A stretch of 64,000 nucleotides of DNA from Propionibacteriales bacterium (lineage in GTDB: Bacteria; Actinomycetota; Actinomycetes; Propionibacteriales; Nocardioidaceae): the NCBI GenBank assembly GCA_009377795.1, contig WHTJ01000012.1, positions 1-64,000 of the forward strand. Reading direction: 5' to 3'. The notes under the pieces are model-generated. The model was not told where the DNA came from, ran no database searches, and worked only from the letters and a program-made list of their open reading frames with translations. Positions 16,169 to 24,896 of this stretch are shown in pieces; position 1 is the first letter of the stretch, and each line of letters starts with the position of its first letter. The position numbers and the translations under genes are program-made.

Positions 16169-17575
16169 TCACTGACCGGCACCGCCGTTCGCGCTCGCGC
16201 CCTCGCCGACGCCCTCACAGGACGTGTCCGGTGGCAACTCGGTGGGAGATTCCGTCGGCGACTGCTGGTTGTCCCGCCGGTCCCCGGGCCGCTTGGTTCC
16301 CTGCCGGTCTCCGGTCCCCTTCCTCCCGTCCCGGGTGGCGTCGTCGTCCTTGGTCGCCTCGGCGCAGAGTCTCGCGGTCTCCTCCAGCTGGGTGACGATG
16401 TCCTCGGCGTGCTCCAGGTCGTTGGCCTCCAGGCCTTCCACGACGCGGTCCCGCCAATAGGTCGGCAGCTCGGTCAGCTCGAGCGCGCTCGTCTCGTACA
16501 GAGAGGACAGCGGCAGGTCGGCGTCGACACCCTGGTAGATCACGACCCGACCCCCGGAATCCGCGACGTAGTACTGCCGCTGCGTCCAGTCGTAGGCCAT
16601 TTTCCCCGCGAAGCCGACGATCGCCGCGATCATCGCCAGCAGCAGGATCCGGCGAAGCCAGCGGAACCGGCGCGGGGGGCGGGGCGCGTAGCGCAGCTCC
16701 TCGGGATCGGGGGTGAACTCGCGGTCGATCTCGTCCTCGTACCCGGCGACCGGGGCGTGGTTGGCGGTGTCGCCGACTCTGCTGTACGCCTGCTCGGCCG
16801 CCGAGCCCACCAGCAGCGGAACGGCGGGGGTCGCCGCCGAAAGCGCGTCCATCGGGGCGGCGGCGTCGACCACCTCCCCCACGACGCAGGTGATGTTGTC
16901 GCCGCCACCGGCCTCCAGGGCGCGGCTGACCAGCTCGACGCTGGCCGCCTCGGGCGTACCGCTGGCGAGCACTCCGGCGATGACCTTGTCGTCCACGAAG
17001 CCACACAGGCCGTCGCTGCAGAGCAGGAGCCGGTCTCCGGCCTGCAGGGTGTGCGTCGTGAGGTCCGGGTCGGTGTCGTGCCGGCCGTCCAGGGCTCGAA
17101 GGATCAGCGACCGGTGTGGATGGCTGCGGGCCTCGGCCTCGGTGATCCGGCCCTCGTCGACCAGCCCCTGCACGAAGGTGTGGTCGTGGGTGAGCCGGGT
17201 GAGCTGTCCGTTGCGGAACAGGTAGGCGCGGGAGTCGCCGATATGGGCCAGTCCGAGCCGGTGGCCGTCGAACAGCGCGGCCGTGACCGTCGTCCCCATG
17301 CCCTCGACGCTCGGGTCCTCCTCGATGATCTCGCCGAGCCGGTCGTTGGCCCGATGGACCGCGCCGGCGAGCGCCTCCAGCATGTCCTCGGGATGGGTGT
17401 TGTCGAGCCGGCGCAGCGTCTCGACGGTCACCGCGGAGGCGAGGTCTCCGGCGGCGGCGCCGCCCATACCGTCCGCGACCACCAGCAGGTTGGAGCTGGC
17501 GAATCCGGAGTCCTGGTTGTTGCGCCGTACCCGGCCGACGTCGGAGGTGGCCGAGAAGCGCAGGGCTAGATTCAT
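16169..17575 (-). CDS. pstP: PP2C-type Ser/Thr protein phosphatase
   Basis: 468 aa. The phosphatase domain (about residues 5-235) contains DVGRVRRNNQDSGF, VVADGMGGAAAGDLAS (metal-binding Asp), GDSRAYLFRNGQL, LLLCSDGLCGFVDD and GGGDNITCVVGEV. A linker with acidic and basic patches leads to one membrane helix (about 310-330: ILLLAMIAAIVGFAGKMAYDW), followed by an external domain of ~110 residues and a Thr/Asp/Pro-rich tail. It reverses PknB phosphorylation. It begins seven bases after fhaB and is transcribed from the same strand. Confidence 0.94.
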   Translation of the reverse strand: MNLALRFSATSDVGRVRRNNQDSGFASSNLLVVADGMGGAAAGDLASAVTVETLRRLDNTHPEDMLEALAGAVHRANDRLGEIIEEDPSVEGMGTTVTAALFDGHRLGLAHIGDSRAYLFRNGQLTRLTHDHTFVQGLVDEGRITEAEARSHPHRSLILRALDGRHDTDPDLTTHTLQAGDRLLLCSDGLCGFVDDKVIAGVLASGTPEAASVELVSRALEAGGGDNITCVVGEVVDAAAPMDALSAATPAVPLLVGSAAEQAYSRVGDTANHAPVAGYEDEIDREFTPDPEELRYAPRPPRRFRWLRRILLLAMIAAIVGFAGKMAYDWTQRQYYVADSGGRVVIYQGVDADLPLSSLYETSALELTELPTYWRDRVVEGLEANDLEHAEDIVTQLEETARLCAEATKDDDATRDGRKGTGDRQGTKRPGDRRDNQQSPTESPTELPPDTSCEGVGEGASANGGAGQ

Positions 17576-17582
17576 CGGCGGC

Positions 17583-18056
17583 TTACTTCCTCAGCTCGAC
17601 GACGGTCTTGCCCATGCGTACGGCGGTTCCCGCGTTGATCACCGTTGTCCGGGTGACCCGGCTGCTGCCGATGTAGGTGCCGTTCGTGGAGCCCATGTCC
17701 TCGACGAACCATTCCTCGCCGTTGGTGACGAATCGCGCATGCCGGGAGGAGACGTAGTCGTCATCGAGCCGGATCGTGGTGTCGGTGCCGCGGCCGAGCG
17801 TGATCGTCTCCCCGCTCAGTGGGAGCGTCTGACCGGCGTTGGATCCCTCGGTGATCACCAGCTGGGTGGGTACACCGCGGCGCCGCTTGGACTGCTTGGG
17901 CTGCTTCGGGGCGCGTGGGGACTCCTTGGCCAGTTGCCCGGGGTCCACGCGGGCTCCGAACAGGTCGGAGCGGATCACCGACACGATGGAGAGGACGAAG
18001 ATCCACAGCAACGCCAAGAATCCGAACTTGATCAGCGTCAGGGTGAACTCAGACAA
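17583..18056 (-). CDS. fhaB: FHA-domain protein FhaB (FipA-type)
   Basis: 157 aa. An N-terminal membrane helix (LIKFGFLALLWIFVLSIVSVI) anchors a cytoplasmic linker and a C-terminal FHA domain (about 65-157). The phosphothreonine-binding residues lie in TLGRGTDTTIRL, SSRHARF and GSTNGTYI. FhaB docks phosphorylated partners of PknB to the wall-synthesis machinery. Three bases separate it from fhaA and seven from pstP, indicating one transcript. Confidence 0.93.
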   Translation of the reverse strand: MSEFTLTLIKFGFLALLWIFVLSIVSVIRSDLFGARVDPGQLAKESPRAPKQPKQSKRRRGVPTQLVITEGSNAGQTLPLSGETITLGRGTDTTIRLDDDYVSSRHARFVTNGEEWFVEDMGSTNGTYIGSSRVTRTTVINAGTAVRMGKTVVELRK

Positions 18057-18059
18057 CGG

Positions 18060-19016
18060 TCACCTCATCCAGTTCGCGGAGGGTGTATTCGGGCCCGGCG
18101 GGCCGGATGGTCCTTGCCGGCCGGGCGGTCCCTGCGACCCCGGTCCCGGTGGCCGCCCACTCGATCCGTCCGGCCGGCGTGGTTCCGGGGAGCCTCCGGA
18201 GGAGCGGCGTGGCGGTGAGCCGGGGTTCGGTGGCGGGTCCGCGGGAGGTGCGGGCCCCCGAGTGCGGTAGTCCATCGGAGGTGATTGTGCCGGGTTCGAG
18301 GCGTGGCCGCGAGGGTGGCGAAGTCGCATGACCGTATTACCTATGTGGATTTCGGCGTTGTCGGTCAACGTGGCGTGCTGTACGCGCTTGCCGTTGACCC
18401 GGGTGCCGTTGGTGGAGCCGAGGTCGACGAGGATCACGGTCACGTCCTCCCGTCCGGGTTGGACGCGCAGCTCGACATGGCGGCGCGAGACCCCGGGGTC
18501 GTTCACCCGCAGGTCGGACTCGGTGCCGCGGCCGATGACCATGCCCGGGGGCTCGAGCGGATGCTGGATGCCGTTGACCTCCAGGATGACCGGCGCCCGG
18601 CGTACCGCGGTCTCGGTGAGCCGTTGCCCCTCGACCGGAGTGACCTTCGCCATGGCCTGGCTCGTGATGCGGAACCTCCCGGTCGTCAGGTTGTCGCGCT
18701 CCTGGAAGGTGATCGAGATCGGGCCCGTGAACACGTACCGTTGCTCGTCGGCGTGCTGGCGGAGCAGGTCGGTGAGCTCCGCGGCGAGCATTCCGGTGTA
18801 CGGCGAGAGGCGCTCGTGGTCCGCCGGGGAGAGTTCCACCTGGAACGAATTGGGGACCAGCCGGCGGTTGCGGCTGAGGATTTGAGCCGAGTTGTCGACC
18901 TCGCGCTGCAGGGCCGCGGCGATCTCGACCGGCTGGACGGCGCTGCGGAACACCCGAGCGAAGGTGCCCGTCACCAGCCGCTCCAACCGCTGTTCGAAGC
19001 GCTGCAGAGCACTCAT
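18060..19016 (-). CDS. fhaA: FhaA: DUF3662 plus FHA-domain protein with an unusual collagen-like tail
   Basis: 318 aa. Residues 1-115 are the DUF3662 domain (RLVTGTFARVFRSAVQPVEI). The FHA domain spans about 150-235, with MVIGRGTESDLRV, VSRRHVEL and GSTNGTRV for phosphothreonine binding. In most relatives the FHA domain ends the protein. Here ~75 further residues are Pro/Gly/Arg-rich and collagen-like (GPGSQGPPGRQGPSGPPG), probably disordered. It is first in the fhaA-fhaB-pstP-rodA-pbpA-pknB series and lies beside tRNA-Leu. The role is a phospho-dependent scaffold in wall assembly. Confidence 0.92.
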   Translation of the reverse strand: MSALQRFEQRLERLVTGTFARVFRSAVQPVEIAAALQREVDNSAQILSRNRRLVPNSFQVELSPADHERLSPYTGMLAAELTDLLRQHADEQRYVFTGPISITFQERDNLTTGRFRITSQAMAKVTPVEGQRLTETAVRRAPVILEVNGIQHPLEPPGMVIGRGTESDLRVNDPGVSRRHVELRVQPGREDVTVILVDLGSTNGTRVNGKRVQHATLTDNAEIHIGNTVMRLRHPRGHASNPAQSPPMDYRTRGPAPPADPPPNPGSPPRRSSGGSPEPRRPDGSSGRPPGPGSQGPPGRQGPSGPPGPNTPSANWMR

Positions 19017-19182
19017 GGGCCCTCCTTCCGGTTTGCGTGCCCCATACGGTCCAGACCCGGTGCGGTCTCACCCGAAACTCGATCGTACGGCAGCGGGCCA
19101 GACGGTACGGGTCCGCGGCTGAACCACGGGCGTACCGCGTGTTAGTCTTCATCGGCGCTGGTCCAGTTGGCCCGGCGACAGC

Positions 19183-19266
19183 GCGCGAGTGGCGGAATAG
19201 GCAGACGCGCACGGTTCAGGTCCGTGTGCCCTAACGGGCGTGGGGGTTCAACTCCCCCCTCGCGCA
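19183..19266 (+). tRNA. tRNA-Leu (anticodon CAG)
   Basis: 84 nt. The acceptor stem pairs GCGCGAG (19183-19189) with CTCGCGC (19259-19265), and A at 19266 is the discriminator. The anticodon stem-loop is ACGG-TTCAGGT-CCGT, giving CAG. A long variable arm (TGCCCTAACGGGCG), as expected for a type II Leu tRNA, precedes the T arm GGGGGTTCAACTCCCCC. CC but not CCA follows in the DNA. Confidence 0.97.
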
Positions 19267-19316
19267 CCCTTCCGGTCATCATCGGCGGCCCGGGTGTGGG
19301 CGTCTAGCCTGAGTCC

Positions 19317-20081
19317 ATGACGGCGGTACGCACAGAGCGCAGCGGCCCGGTCACCACGGTCGTCCTCTCCCGGCCGGAGACACGCAACGCGGTCGACGGG
19401 CCGACGGCGGACGCGCTCGCCGAGGCCTTCCGCGCGTTCGACGCGGATTCCGATGCGGCGGTGGCCGTGCTCTGGGGAGACCACGGCACGTTCTGTTCCG
19501 GGGCCGACCTGCGGGCGGTCGGGACCGAGCGCGGCAACCGGGTCGCCGAGGACGGCGACGGCCCGATGGGTCCGACCCGGCTGCGTCTCGGGAAGCCGGT
19601 GATCGCCGCGATCTCGGGGTACGCCGTGGCCGGCGGGCTGGAACTGGCGCTGTGGTGCGACGTGCGGGTGGCGGAGGAGGACGCGGTCCTCGGGGTGTTC
19701 TGCCGGCGCTGGGGCGTGCCGCTGGTCGACGGCGGCACGGTCCGGCCGCCGCGGCTGATCGGTGCGAGCCGAGCGATGGACCTGGTGCTGACCGGGCGCC
19801 CGGTGGCGGCCGACGAGGCGTACGCGATGGGCCTCGTCAACCGGGTGGTGTCGGCCGGCCGGGCGCGGGCGGCCGCCGAGGAGCTGGCCGCGGAGATCGC
19901 GCGGTTCCCGCAGACCTGCGTACGGCACGACCGGCTGTCCTTATTAGAGGGCGAGGGACTGACCGAGCCCGAGGCCCTGGCATTGGAGCTGCGGCACGGC
20001 ATGGAGTCGCTGTCCGCGGACACGCTCGCCGGGGCGCGGCGGTTCGCCTCCGGCGCTGGCCGGCACGGCGCGTTCGACTAA
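19317..20081 (+). CDS. enoyl-CoA hydratase/isomerase (crotonase) family protein
   Basis: 254 aa. Crotonase landmarks: RPETRNAVDG near the N-terminus, the oxyanion-hole segment FCSGADLRA, and VIAAISGYAVAGGLELALWCD. Where classic hydratases have two Glu, this one has Gly-Val and Asp in FCRRWGVPLVDGG, so the exact reaction (hydratase, isomerase or other) is uncertain. Codons 209-210 are two consecutive TTA leucines (19941-19946), which is odd in DNA this GC-rich and could make translation depend on the TTA-reading tRNA. The gene follows tRNA-Leu and stands alone. Confidence 0.85.
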   Translation: MTAVRTERSGPVTTVVLSRPETRNAVDGPTADALAEAFRAFDADSDAAVAVLWGDHGTFCSGADLRAVGTERGNRVAEDGDGPMGPTRLRLGKPVIAAISGYAVAGGLELALWCDVRVAEEDAVLGVFCRRWGVPLVDGGTVRPPRLIGASRAMDLVLTGRPVAADEAYAMGLVNRVVSAGRARAAAEELAAEIARFPQTCVRHDRLSLLEGEGLTEPEALALELRHGMESLSADTLAGARRFASGAGRHGAFD

Positions 20082-20172
20082 CGGGCGGGCTCCTGTGTAC
20101 TCCCACACCAGGCCGTGACCATTGGGCTCGCGCGGCGTTCTACCTGTCAGTAGCCGAGCGAGGGAGTACGTC

Positions 20173-21477
20173 ATGGACCGGCCGAGAACTACACGACGGA
20201 TCCGGCTGGGTGTGCTCGGCGCCGGACTGGCTCTGGTCGCCGCGGCCGTGCCCGCCGCCGGCCAACCCGCGTCGACTGTCCCCGTTCGTACGGACACGCC
20301 GGCGAGTCGCGCGCAACCCAGGACACTCGCCGAGGAGAAGCGCGCCACCGAGCCGGTCATCTTCGTGGGCAACAACTGGGACGGTACGGCGGACGTCATC
20401 GAGGCGGGCGGTGAGTACCGGCGAATCGGCCGGATCAACATCATTCCGGACATCGAGCAGCGCATGGCCGAGATCTACACCGACCCGGTCCGGCTCGCCT
20501 ACTTCCTCGGCATCCGTCATCTCATCGGCGAGGGAAACGACCAGTACGTCGATGACATGTTCAGCTCGAGCGACGGCCGGCTGCTGGTCGTGTCCCGCCC
20601 CAGCCTCGCCGACGTCGTGGCCATAGACCTGCGAACCCGGGAGATCGTCTGGCGGTTCCGTGTCGGCGGGCAGCGGAGCGACCACATGGCGATCTCGCCG
20701 GACGGCGAACACGTCGCGGTCTCCGCCTCGACGGCGAACGTCGTACACATCCTCGAGACCGAGACCGGCCGGGAGGTCGGCACCTTCCCGTCCGGAGACT
20801 CGCCGCACGAGAACAACTACTCCGAGGACGGCGACCGGATCTACCACGCCAGCATCGGCCTGGTGTACACCCCGCTCGACCACCCGTTGCTGGACTCGAC
20901 GAAGGGCGAGCGGTACTTCCAGGTGGTGGACGCGAGGACTCGCGAGGTCGTGAAGCGGATCGACATGGGCGAGAAGCTGGAGGAGGCCGGCTATCCCGAC
21001 ATGAGCTCCGCGGTCCGTCCGATGGCGCTATCCCCGGACGGGGGGTTCGTCTACTTCCAGGTCTCCTTCTTCCATGGCTTCGTCGAGTACGACCTGCGGC
21101 GGGATCGGGTGGTCCGGGTCGCGACCCTCCCGAACCTGGTCCCGGACGTCCCGCGCGAGCAGTACCTGCTCGACTCCGCCCATCACGGAATCGCGATGAA
21201 CCGCAAGGGCACCAAGCTGTGTGTGGCCGGCACGATGTCCGATTACGCGGCGATAGTCTCGCGCGCGACCTTCGAGTACGAGCTGATTCGGGGTGGGGAG
21301 AAGCCGTACTGGTCGACGTCCAGCGAGGACGGCCGGCACTGCTATGTCTCCTGGAGTGGCAGCGACCGGGTCTCGGTCATCTCCTACAAGAGTGGTGAGG
21401 AGATCGCCCGGATTCCGGTGGGCGACCATCCGCAGCGGGTGCGCACCGGGGTCGTACCGGCCGGCTGGCCGCGCTGA
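20173..21477 (+). CDS. secreted YncE-like beta-propeller protein
   Basis: 434 aa from ATG 20173, preceded by GAGGGAG. A signal peptide (about 1-35, [21 protein letters not shown]) is followed by WD/YVTN-type propeller repeats recognisable as [44 protein letters not shown] and [20 protein letters not shown]. Proteins of this group act outside the membrane as binding or scaffold propellers. No catalytic motif is seen and the ligand is unknown. It has its own upstream region after the crotonase gene. Confidence 0.8.
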   Translation: MDRPRTTRRIRLGVLGAGLALVAAAVPAAGQPASTVPVRTDTPASRAQPRTLAEEKRATEPVIFVGNNWDGTADVIEAGGEYRRIGRINIIPDIEQRMAEIYTDPVRLAYFLGIRHLIGEGNDQYVDDMFSSSDGRLLVVSRPSLADVVAIDLRTREIVWRFRVGGQRSDHMAISPDGEHVAVSASTANVVHILETETGREVGTFPSGDSPHENNYSEDGDRIYHASIGLVYTPLDHPLLDSTKGERYFQVVDARTREVVKRIDMGEKLEEAGYPDMSSAVRPMALSPDGGFVYFQVSFFHGFVEYDLRRDRVVRVATLPNLVPDVPREQYLLDSAHHGIAMNRKGTKLCVAGTMSDYAAIVSRATFEYELIRGGEKPYWSTSSEDGRHCYVSWSGSDRVSVISYKSGEEIARIPVGDHPQRVRTGVVPAGWPR

Positions 21478-21559
21478 TGCGGCCTCCACGTGGGAACAGA
21501 GACCACTCTGCGACGCAGAGCCGCTCGGTCGCGCGGCCTCCGGCCTGCACACTGAGGCC

Positions 21560-21733
21560 ATGGAGGTACTGAGCAGCCGGGTGTTGCTCCGTCCGGCCGA
21601 CCCCGCGGTGGTGACGGTCTTCTACCTCGGCCAGGGGTTTCTGGAGGTCAGTGGACACGGATCTGCCGGCGCCGGTCCGCAGGTGGCGTTGTGGATCCAG
21701 GGGCATCCTGCGCCGCTGGCGAGTACCCTGTAG
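21560..21733 (+). pseudogene. remnant of a VOC (glyoxalase/bleomycin-resistance) gene with an internal deletion
   Basis: The frame opens MEVLSSRVLLRPADP, a typical VOC start, then jumps directly to VVTVFYLGQGFLEVSGHG and VALWIQ, which in intact proteins lie about 25-30 residues further on. The stop follows after 57 codons, where ~120 residues are expected. The missing first alpha-beta unit would remove metal-binding residues. It is read as an internally deleted, truncated gene. The rest of 21478-21802 has no gene. Confidence 0.6.
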
Positions 21734-21802
21734 CTCAAAGTGAGACTCGTATACGCGCGGTCGGCGAGCCGGATCGGCTCGCCCTGTGGAGGTGGTCCGG
21801 CC

Positions 21803-22117
21803 ATGACGCACCCGACACTGAGTCTGGACGAGGTCGTCCATCAGCGAGTACGGCTCGGAATCCTCTCCATCCTGGCCGAGGAGCAGCAGGCCGATTTCAG
21901 CTACCTCCGGACGACGCTCGGCCTCACGGACGGGAACCTGTCGGGGCATCTTCGGGTGCTCGAGGACGCCGGCTACGTCCGGATCGCCAAGCTCTTCGAG
22001 AACCGCCGACCGCGTACCCGGGTGACCAGGACGGCGTCCGGACTGGAGGCCTTCGACGCCGAGCTCGCCGCGCTTCAAAAGCTGTTCGCGAGGCTGGATT
22101 TCGTGGAACTGGGGTGA
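21803..22117 (+). CDS. winged-helix transcriptional regulator (HTH_34 / MarR-like)
   Basis: 104 aa from ATG 21803 with GGAGG at 21788-21792. Almost the whole protein is one winged helix: LDEVVHQRVRLGILSILA, then FSYLRTTLGLTDGNLSGHLRVLEDAGYV (recognition helix) and a wing with RPRTRVTRTASGLEAF. It resembles the single-domain family that controls neighbouring transport or envelope genes. The nearest downstream target is the surface-protein island starting at ~22.2 kb; this link is inference. Confidence 0.8.
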   Translation: MTHPTLSLDEVVHQRVRLGILSILAEEQQADFSYLRTTLGLTDGNLSGHLRVLEDAGYVRIAKLFENRRPRTRVTRTASGLEAFDAELAALQKLFARLDFVELG

Positions 22118-22179
22118 CCCTCCGACGCCTGCCCGGACGGACATCCGGTCGTTCGCGAGGGTATGCGGACTCGGACGGG

Positions 22180-22511
22180 GTATGAACGGTTTGACGAGAT
22201 TTGTGATGGGTCTGGACAGGCACACGCGGTAGCGGTAATGTCGCGGACAGCGACAAGGGGTCCTCGAGTCTCCGAGTCTCGAGGGTTCTGGTTCCGAGAG
22301 TGGCGACATCGAGAGATGTCGCATCCGAGCGCTCGTCGGTTCCCCCAGGGTTTCGCGGTACGCCCTGCGTGAGGACGATCTCTGAGCGCGTGCATCCCGA
22401 GAAACTTCAAGGAATAAGGGAAAACGAGAGTTCTCCCGGAATACAGACGGTTGCCACAGAACACCGGGCCGGCTGGTGCGGCCCAACTCTTCTCGGGGTG
22501 GTGAACGGCGA
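22180..22511 (+). repeat. duplicated leader region, copy 1
   Basis: About 330 bp of non-coding DNA before the first paralogous secreted protein. It resembles 26240-26550 block by block and in the same order: GAGATTTG, TCTGGACAG, GGTTCTGGTTCCGAGA, GCTCGTCGGTT, ACGGTTGC, and TCTTCTCGGGGTGGTGAA running into the gene. Conservation outside the reading frame suggests promoter or 5' UTR control shared by the two genes. No canonical -35/-10 pair can be singled out. Confidence 0.6.
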
Positions 22512-23969
22512 ATGGTCGCAGGGGCCAGGACCACCGTGCGTGGTCGTGCGAGGCGGATTGCCTTCGGCGACGCGGGTGCCACAACCCGCGCCGACGGACG
22601 CGTCCTCGTGGTCGCTGGGCTGGCCGCCGTCGTCATGGTCGTGTTCGGGTCTACGGCCCACGCGGCCGACGAAGCTCAAGCAGCCGACCAACCGGATTCG
22701 TCCTCCACGGCCGGTTCGGCAGCCGCCACCGGCACCTCGGTGTCGGGCGGAACGCCGACGGAACCGGAGGAAACAGCGGCCGCCGCGCGACCCCGCGCGC
22801 AGGCTGGCCGAGCGTCGGTGGAGGAGACCAGTCAGGCGGATCAGCGAGCACCCACCGTCCCCGCGGTAAGCGGTAGCTCCGTTGCCCCCTCGGATACGTC
22901 GAGCACCGGCTCAGCGGAGGACGAAGCTGCTGCTGAGACGGTCTCCTCCACCGACCATACGGACGCGGCAACCGCGGCGCCGGCACCTCCAGGATCCACC
23001 GAGGGGGTGCTCGGCGCCGTGACCGGCGAGGCCGCTTCGATCCTCGGCGAGAGCCCTGGATCGACGCCGACGGAACGGTCGGTGACGCCGGCCACGCAGT
23101 CGACAACGGGGCCGTCGGCACAGCCGCTCGGCGGGCCGCAGCCCGCCGAGCCCGCCGTCCCTGCCGATCACGCCGATCACGCCGATCACGCCGACGGACC
23201 GGCCCGACCGCCACTCGGCACGGGTGTCCTGCAGGACCTCATGAACCAGCCGGCGACGTTGCCCCACCAGGCGGTCTCGACCGTGAAGCAGGCCGTCTCG
23301 TCGTTGCCGGTGGCGCGGTCGGCGGTTCCCCGGCGTACGGTCGAGGGGGTGCTCGGGGATGTCACCCACCAGGTGGACGGCGTGACGAACGGCGTACTCG
23401 ATCAAACGGCCGACGGGGTCACCCGCGACGCGGTGGAATCGGTGGTCTCCATTCTCCCGGGCCGCCTGAACGCCCGGTCCGGCGGCGACGACCAGGCCAG
23501 CGAAGCCACCGGGGAATCTGCGATCGACCACGAGCCCGCGCCCGGTGCGTTCGGATCGGATGACGTGTCCGCCGGTTCGGTACCGGTGCCGACCGTTCCC
23601 AGGGTGCCCGCGCATGAGGGCGGGTCGGACGGCCCGGCGCACGCCGCGGGGTTCATTCAGCACACCGCCGCGGGCGACGCGGTCCGCAAGACATCCTCAC
23701 CGGCTTCGCACGGCATGGACCCGGCGTCCCAAGCCGGCGCCGGCGCGAGTCCGGAGCTGCCCGTACCTGGTTCGATGAGCCTGCCTGGCGTAGTCGGCGT
23801 GACCGGCCATGGCGGTGGGTCCGTCCATTCCGGTGGGGGAGCCGATCTCGGTCCGGTCGACACAGCCGCACTGAGCCTTCCTGGTACGTCCACTCCCGGA
23901 GCCGTGCATGCGGTGGGGTGGCGTCTACCGGGATCCCCCAGCTTTGATTCCGGCCAGTCGCCCGATTAG
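22512..23969 (+). CDS. secreted low-complexity protein, paralogue 1 of 3
   Basis: 485 aa, no known domain. The signal segment VLVVAGLAAVVMVVFGSTAHAAD (about 32-54) follows a basic N-terminus beginning MVAGARTTVRGRARR. The body is rich in Ala, Ser, Thr, Pro and Gly and probably extended. A block ASVEETSQADQRAPTVPA recurs in the two paralogues, and the end WRLPGSPSFDSGQSPD is matched in paralogue 3. A short HADHADHAD run comes from a 9-bp DNA repeat near 23165. ATG 22512 is chosen because all three paralogues align from MVA; the Shine-Dalgarno sequence is weak. It has no C-terminal anchor. Confidence 0.65.
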   Translation: MVAGARTTVRGRARRIAFGDAGATTRADGRVLVVAGLAAVVMVVFGSTAHAADEAQAADQPDSSSTAGSAAATGTSVSGGTPTEPEETAAAARPRAQAGRASVEETSQADQRAPTVPAVSGSSVAPSDTSSTGSAEDEAAAETVSSTDHTDAATAAPAPPGSTEGVLGAVTGEAASILGESPGSTPTERSVTPATQSTTGPSAQPLGGPQPAEPAVPADHADHADHADGPARPPLGTGVLQDLMNQPATLPHQAVSTVKQAVSSLPVARSAVPRRTVEGVLGDVTHQVDGVTNGVLDQTADGVTRDAVESVVSILPGRLNARSGGDDQASEATGESAIDHEPAPGAFGSDDVSAGSVPVPTVPRVPAHEGGSDGPAHAAGFIQHTAAGDAVRKTSSPASHGMDPASQAGAGASPELPVPGSMSLPGVVGVTGHGGGSVHSGGGADLGPVDTAALSLPGTSTPGAVHAVGWRLPGSPSFDSGQSPD

Positions 23970-23979
23970 AGGGGACCAC

Positions 23980-23999
23980 TGTGCCTCACTGACGGCACA
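23980..23999 (+). terminator. small hairpin after paralogue 1
   Basis: TGTGCC (23980-23985) pairs with GGCACA (23994-23999) across an 8-nt loop just past the stop of paralogue 1. The stem is short and there is no U-run, so it is a weak candidate terminator or RNA-processing hairpin. Confidence 0.3.
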
Positions 24000-24049
24000 A
24001 GACGGTCATAGCGGCATCGAAGCCGCACCCTTCGACTCGGGAGAAGGAA

Positions 24050-24892
24050 ATGAATGCGAAGCTCCGTAAGAGCATGACGAGAGCGGTCGGGGCAGGTCTG
24101 ATCGCCGGAGGCCTGACCGTCGCCGGCACAGCGGTAGCCCAGGCCGACACTGGGTGGGCGACCCAGGACGACAGCGGTCTGGACCCCGGAGTCGTGGTCC
24201 AGACCGTCACCGAACGGGTCACGGCGCCGACCGGCAGTGCGCCGGCGGACGAGAGCATGTGCATCGCCATCTACCCACCGCCGCCGGGCTGTAGTGACGG
24301 GCCGGTCGGTGACGTCGGCGTGTCGGCCGCTCTCGATGCGGCCAGCCGGCTCACGACCACGGTCGTCGACGGGATTCAGTTGACCCCGCGCGGCCAGCAG
24401 GCACCCGCGCCGCTCTCTGGGTCGTCGGATGACGTGGGTGCCTGCGGCTGCGACGCCGATCCCACGCCTCCTTCTTATCCGGACCGCGAGCATGGCGAGA
24501 TCGCGATCGGATCCTCGAACGCGAGCGGTCAGGCGGCAGGCTCGGACGCAGATCCGGGCGCGACCACGGGCGAGCCCGTTGCGGTGGTCCGTCCCGCGGG
24601 AGCAACCACGGTCTCCACCGGCAAGGACCGAGCAGGTAAGTCGACAAGTACCGGAACCCCCCAGGCGGCCGGTCAATCCGGCGCGGGCGGCGACGGTGCG
24701 AGTGAGTACGGCCCGGGCCAGGTGACGCATCTGCCGGTCGGCGGCGTCGCCGCTGGTGAGGGGACCTCCGCGCCCGGCAACGGCTGGCTGTACGGCGCAG
24801 GCGGGCTGGCACTGTTCGCCGCGCTCGGAGTCGGGATCACCGCGCGACGCCGCAGCCCGCAGCCGGTAGGCAACCGAGTCAGCGATCGGTGA
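24050..24892 (+). CDS. surface protein with a sortase-type LPVGG-TM-Arg tail
   Basis: 280 aa. It has a signal peptide (1-32, GLIAGGLTVAGTAVAQA) and a Gly/Ala/Ser/Thr-rich stalk containing four Cys in two pairs (MCIAIYPPPPGC, ACGC). The C-terminus has the sorting layout: HLPVGG at 227-232, a Gly-rich spacer, a membrane helix (246-265, WLYGAGGLALFAALGVGITA) and RRR (266-268), followed by a 12-residue tail. It should therefore be the substrate of the sortase encoded two genes downstream. GGAGAAGGAA precedes the ATG. The pseudosortase gene begins 4 nt after the stop. Confidence 0.75.
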   Translation: MNAKLRKSMTRAVGAGLIAGGLTVAGTAVAQADTGWATQDDSGLDPGVVVQTVTERVTAPTGSAPADESMCIAIYPPPPGCSDGPVGDVGVSAALDAASRLTTTVVDGIQLTPRGQQAPAPLSGSSDDVGACGCDADPTPPSYPDREHGEIAIGSSNASGQAAGSDADPGATTGEPVAVVRPAGATTVSTGKDRAGKSTSTGTPQAAGQSGAGGDGASEYGPGQVTHLPVGGVAAGEGTSAPGNGWLYGAGGLALFAALGVGITARRRSPQPVGNRVSDR

Positions 24893-24896
24893 TCTC

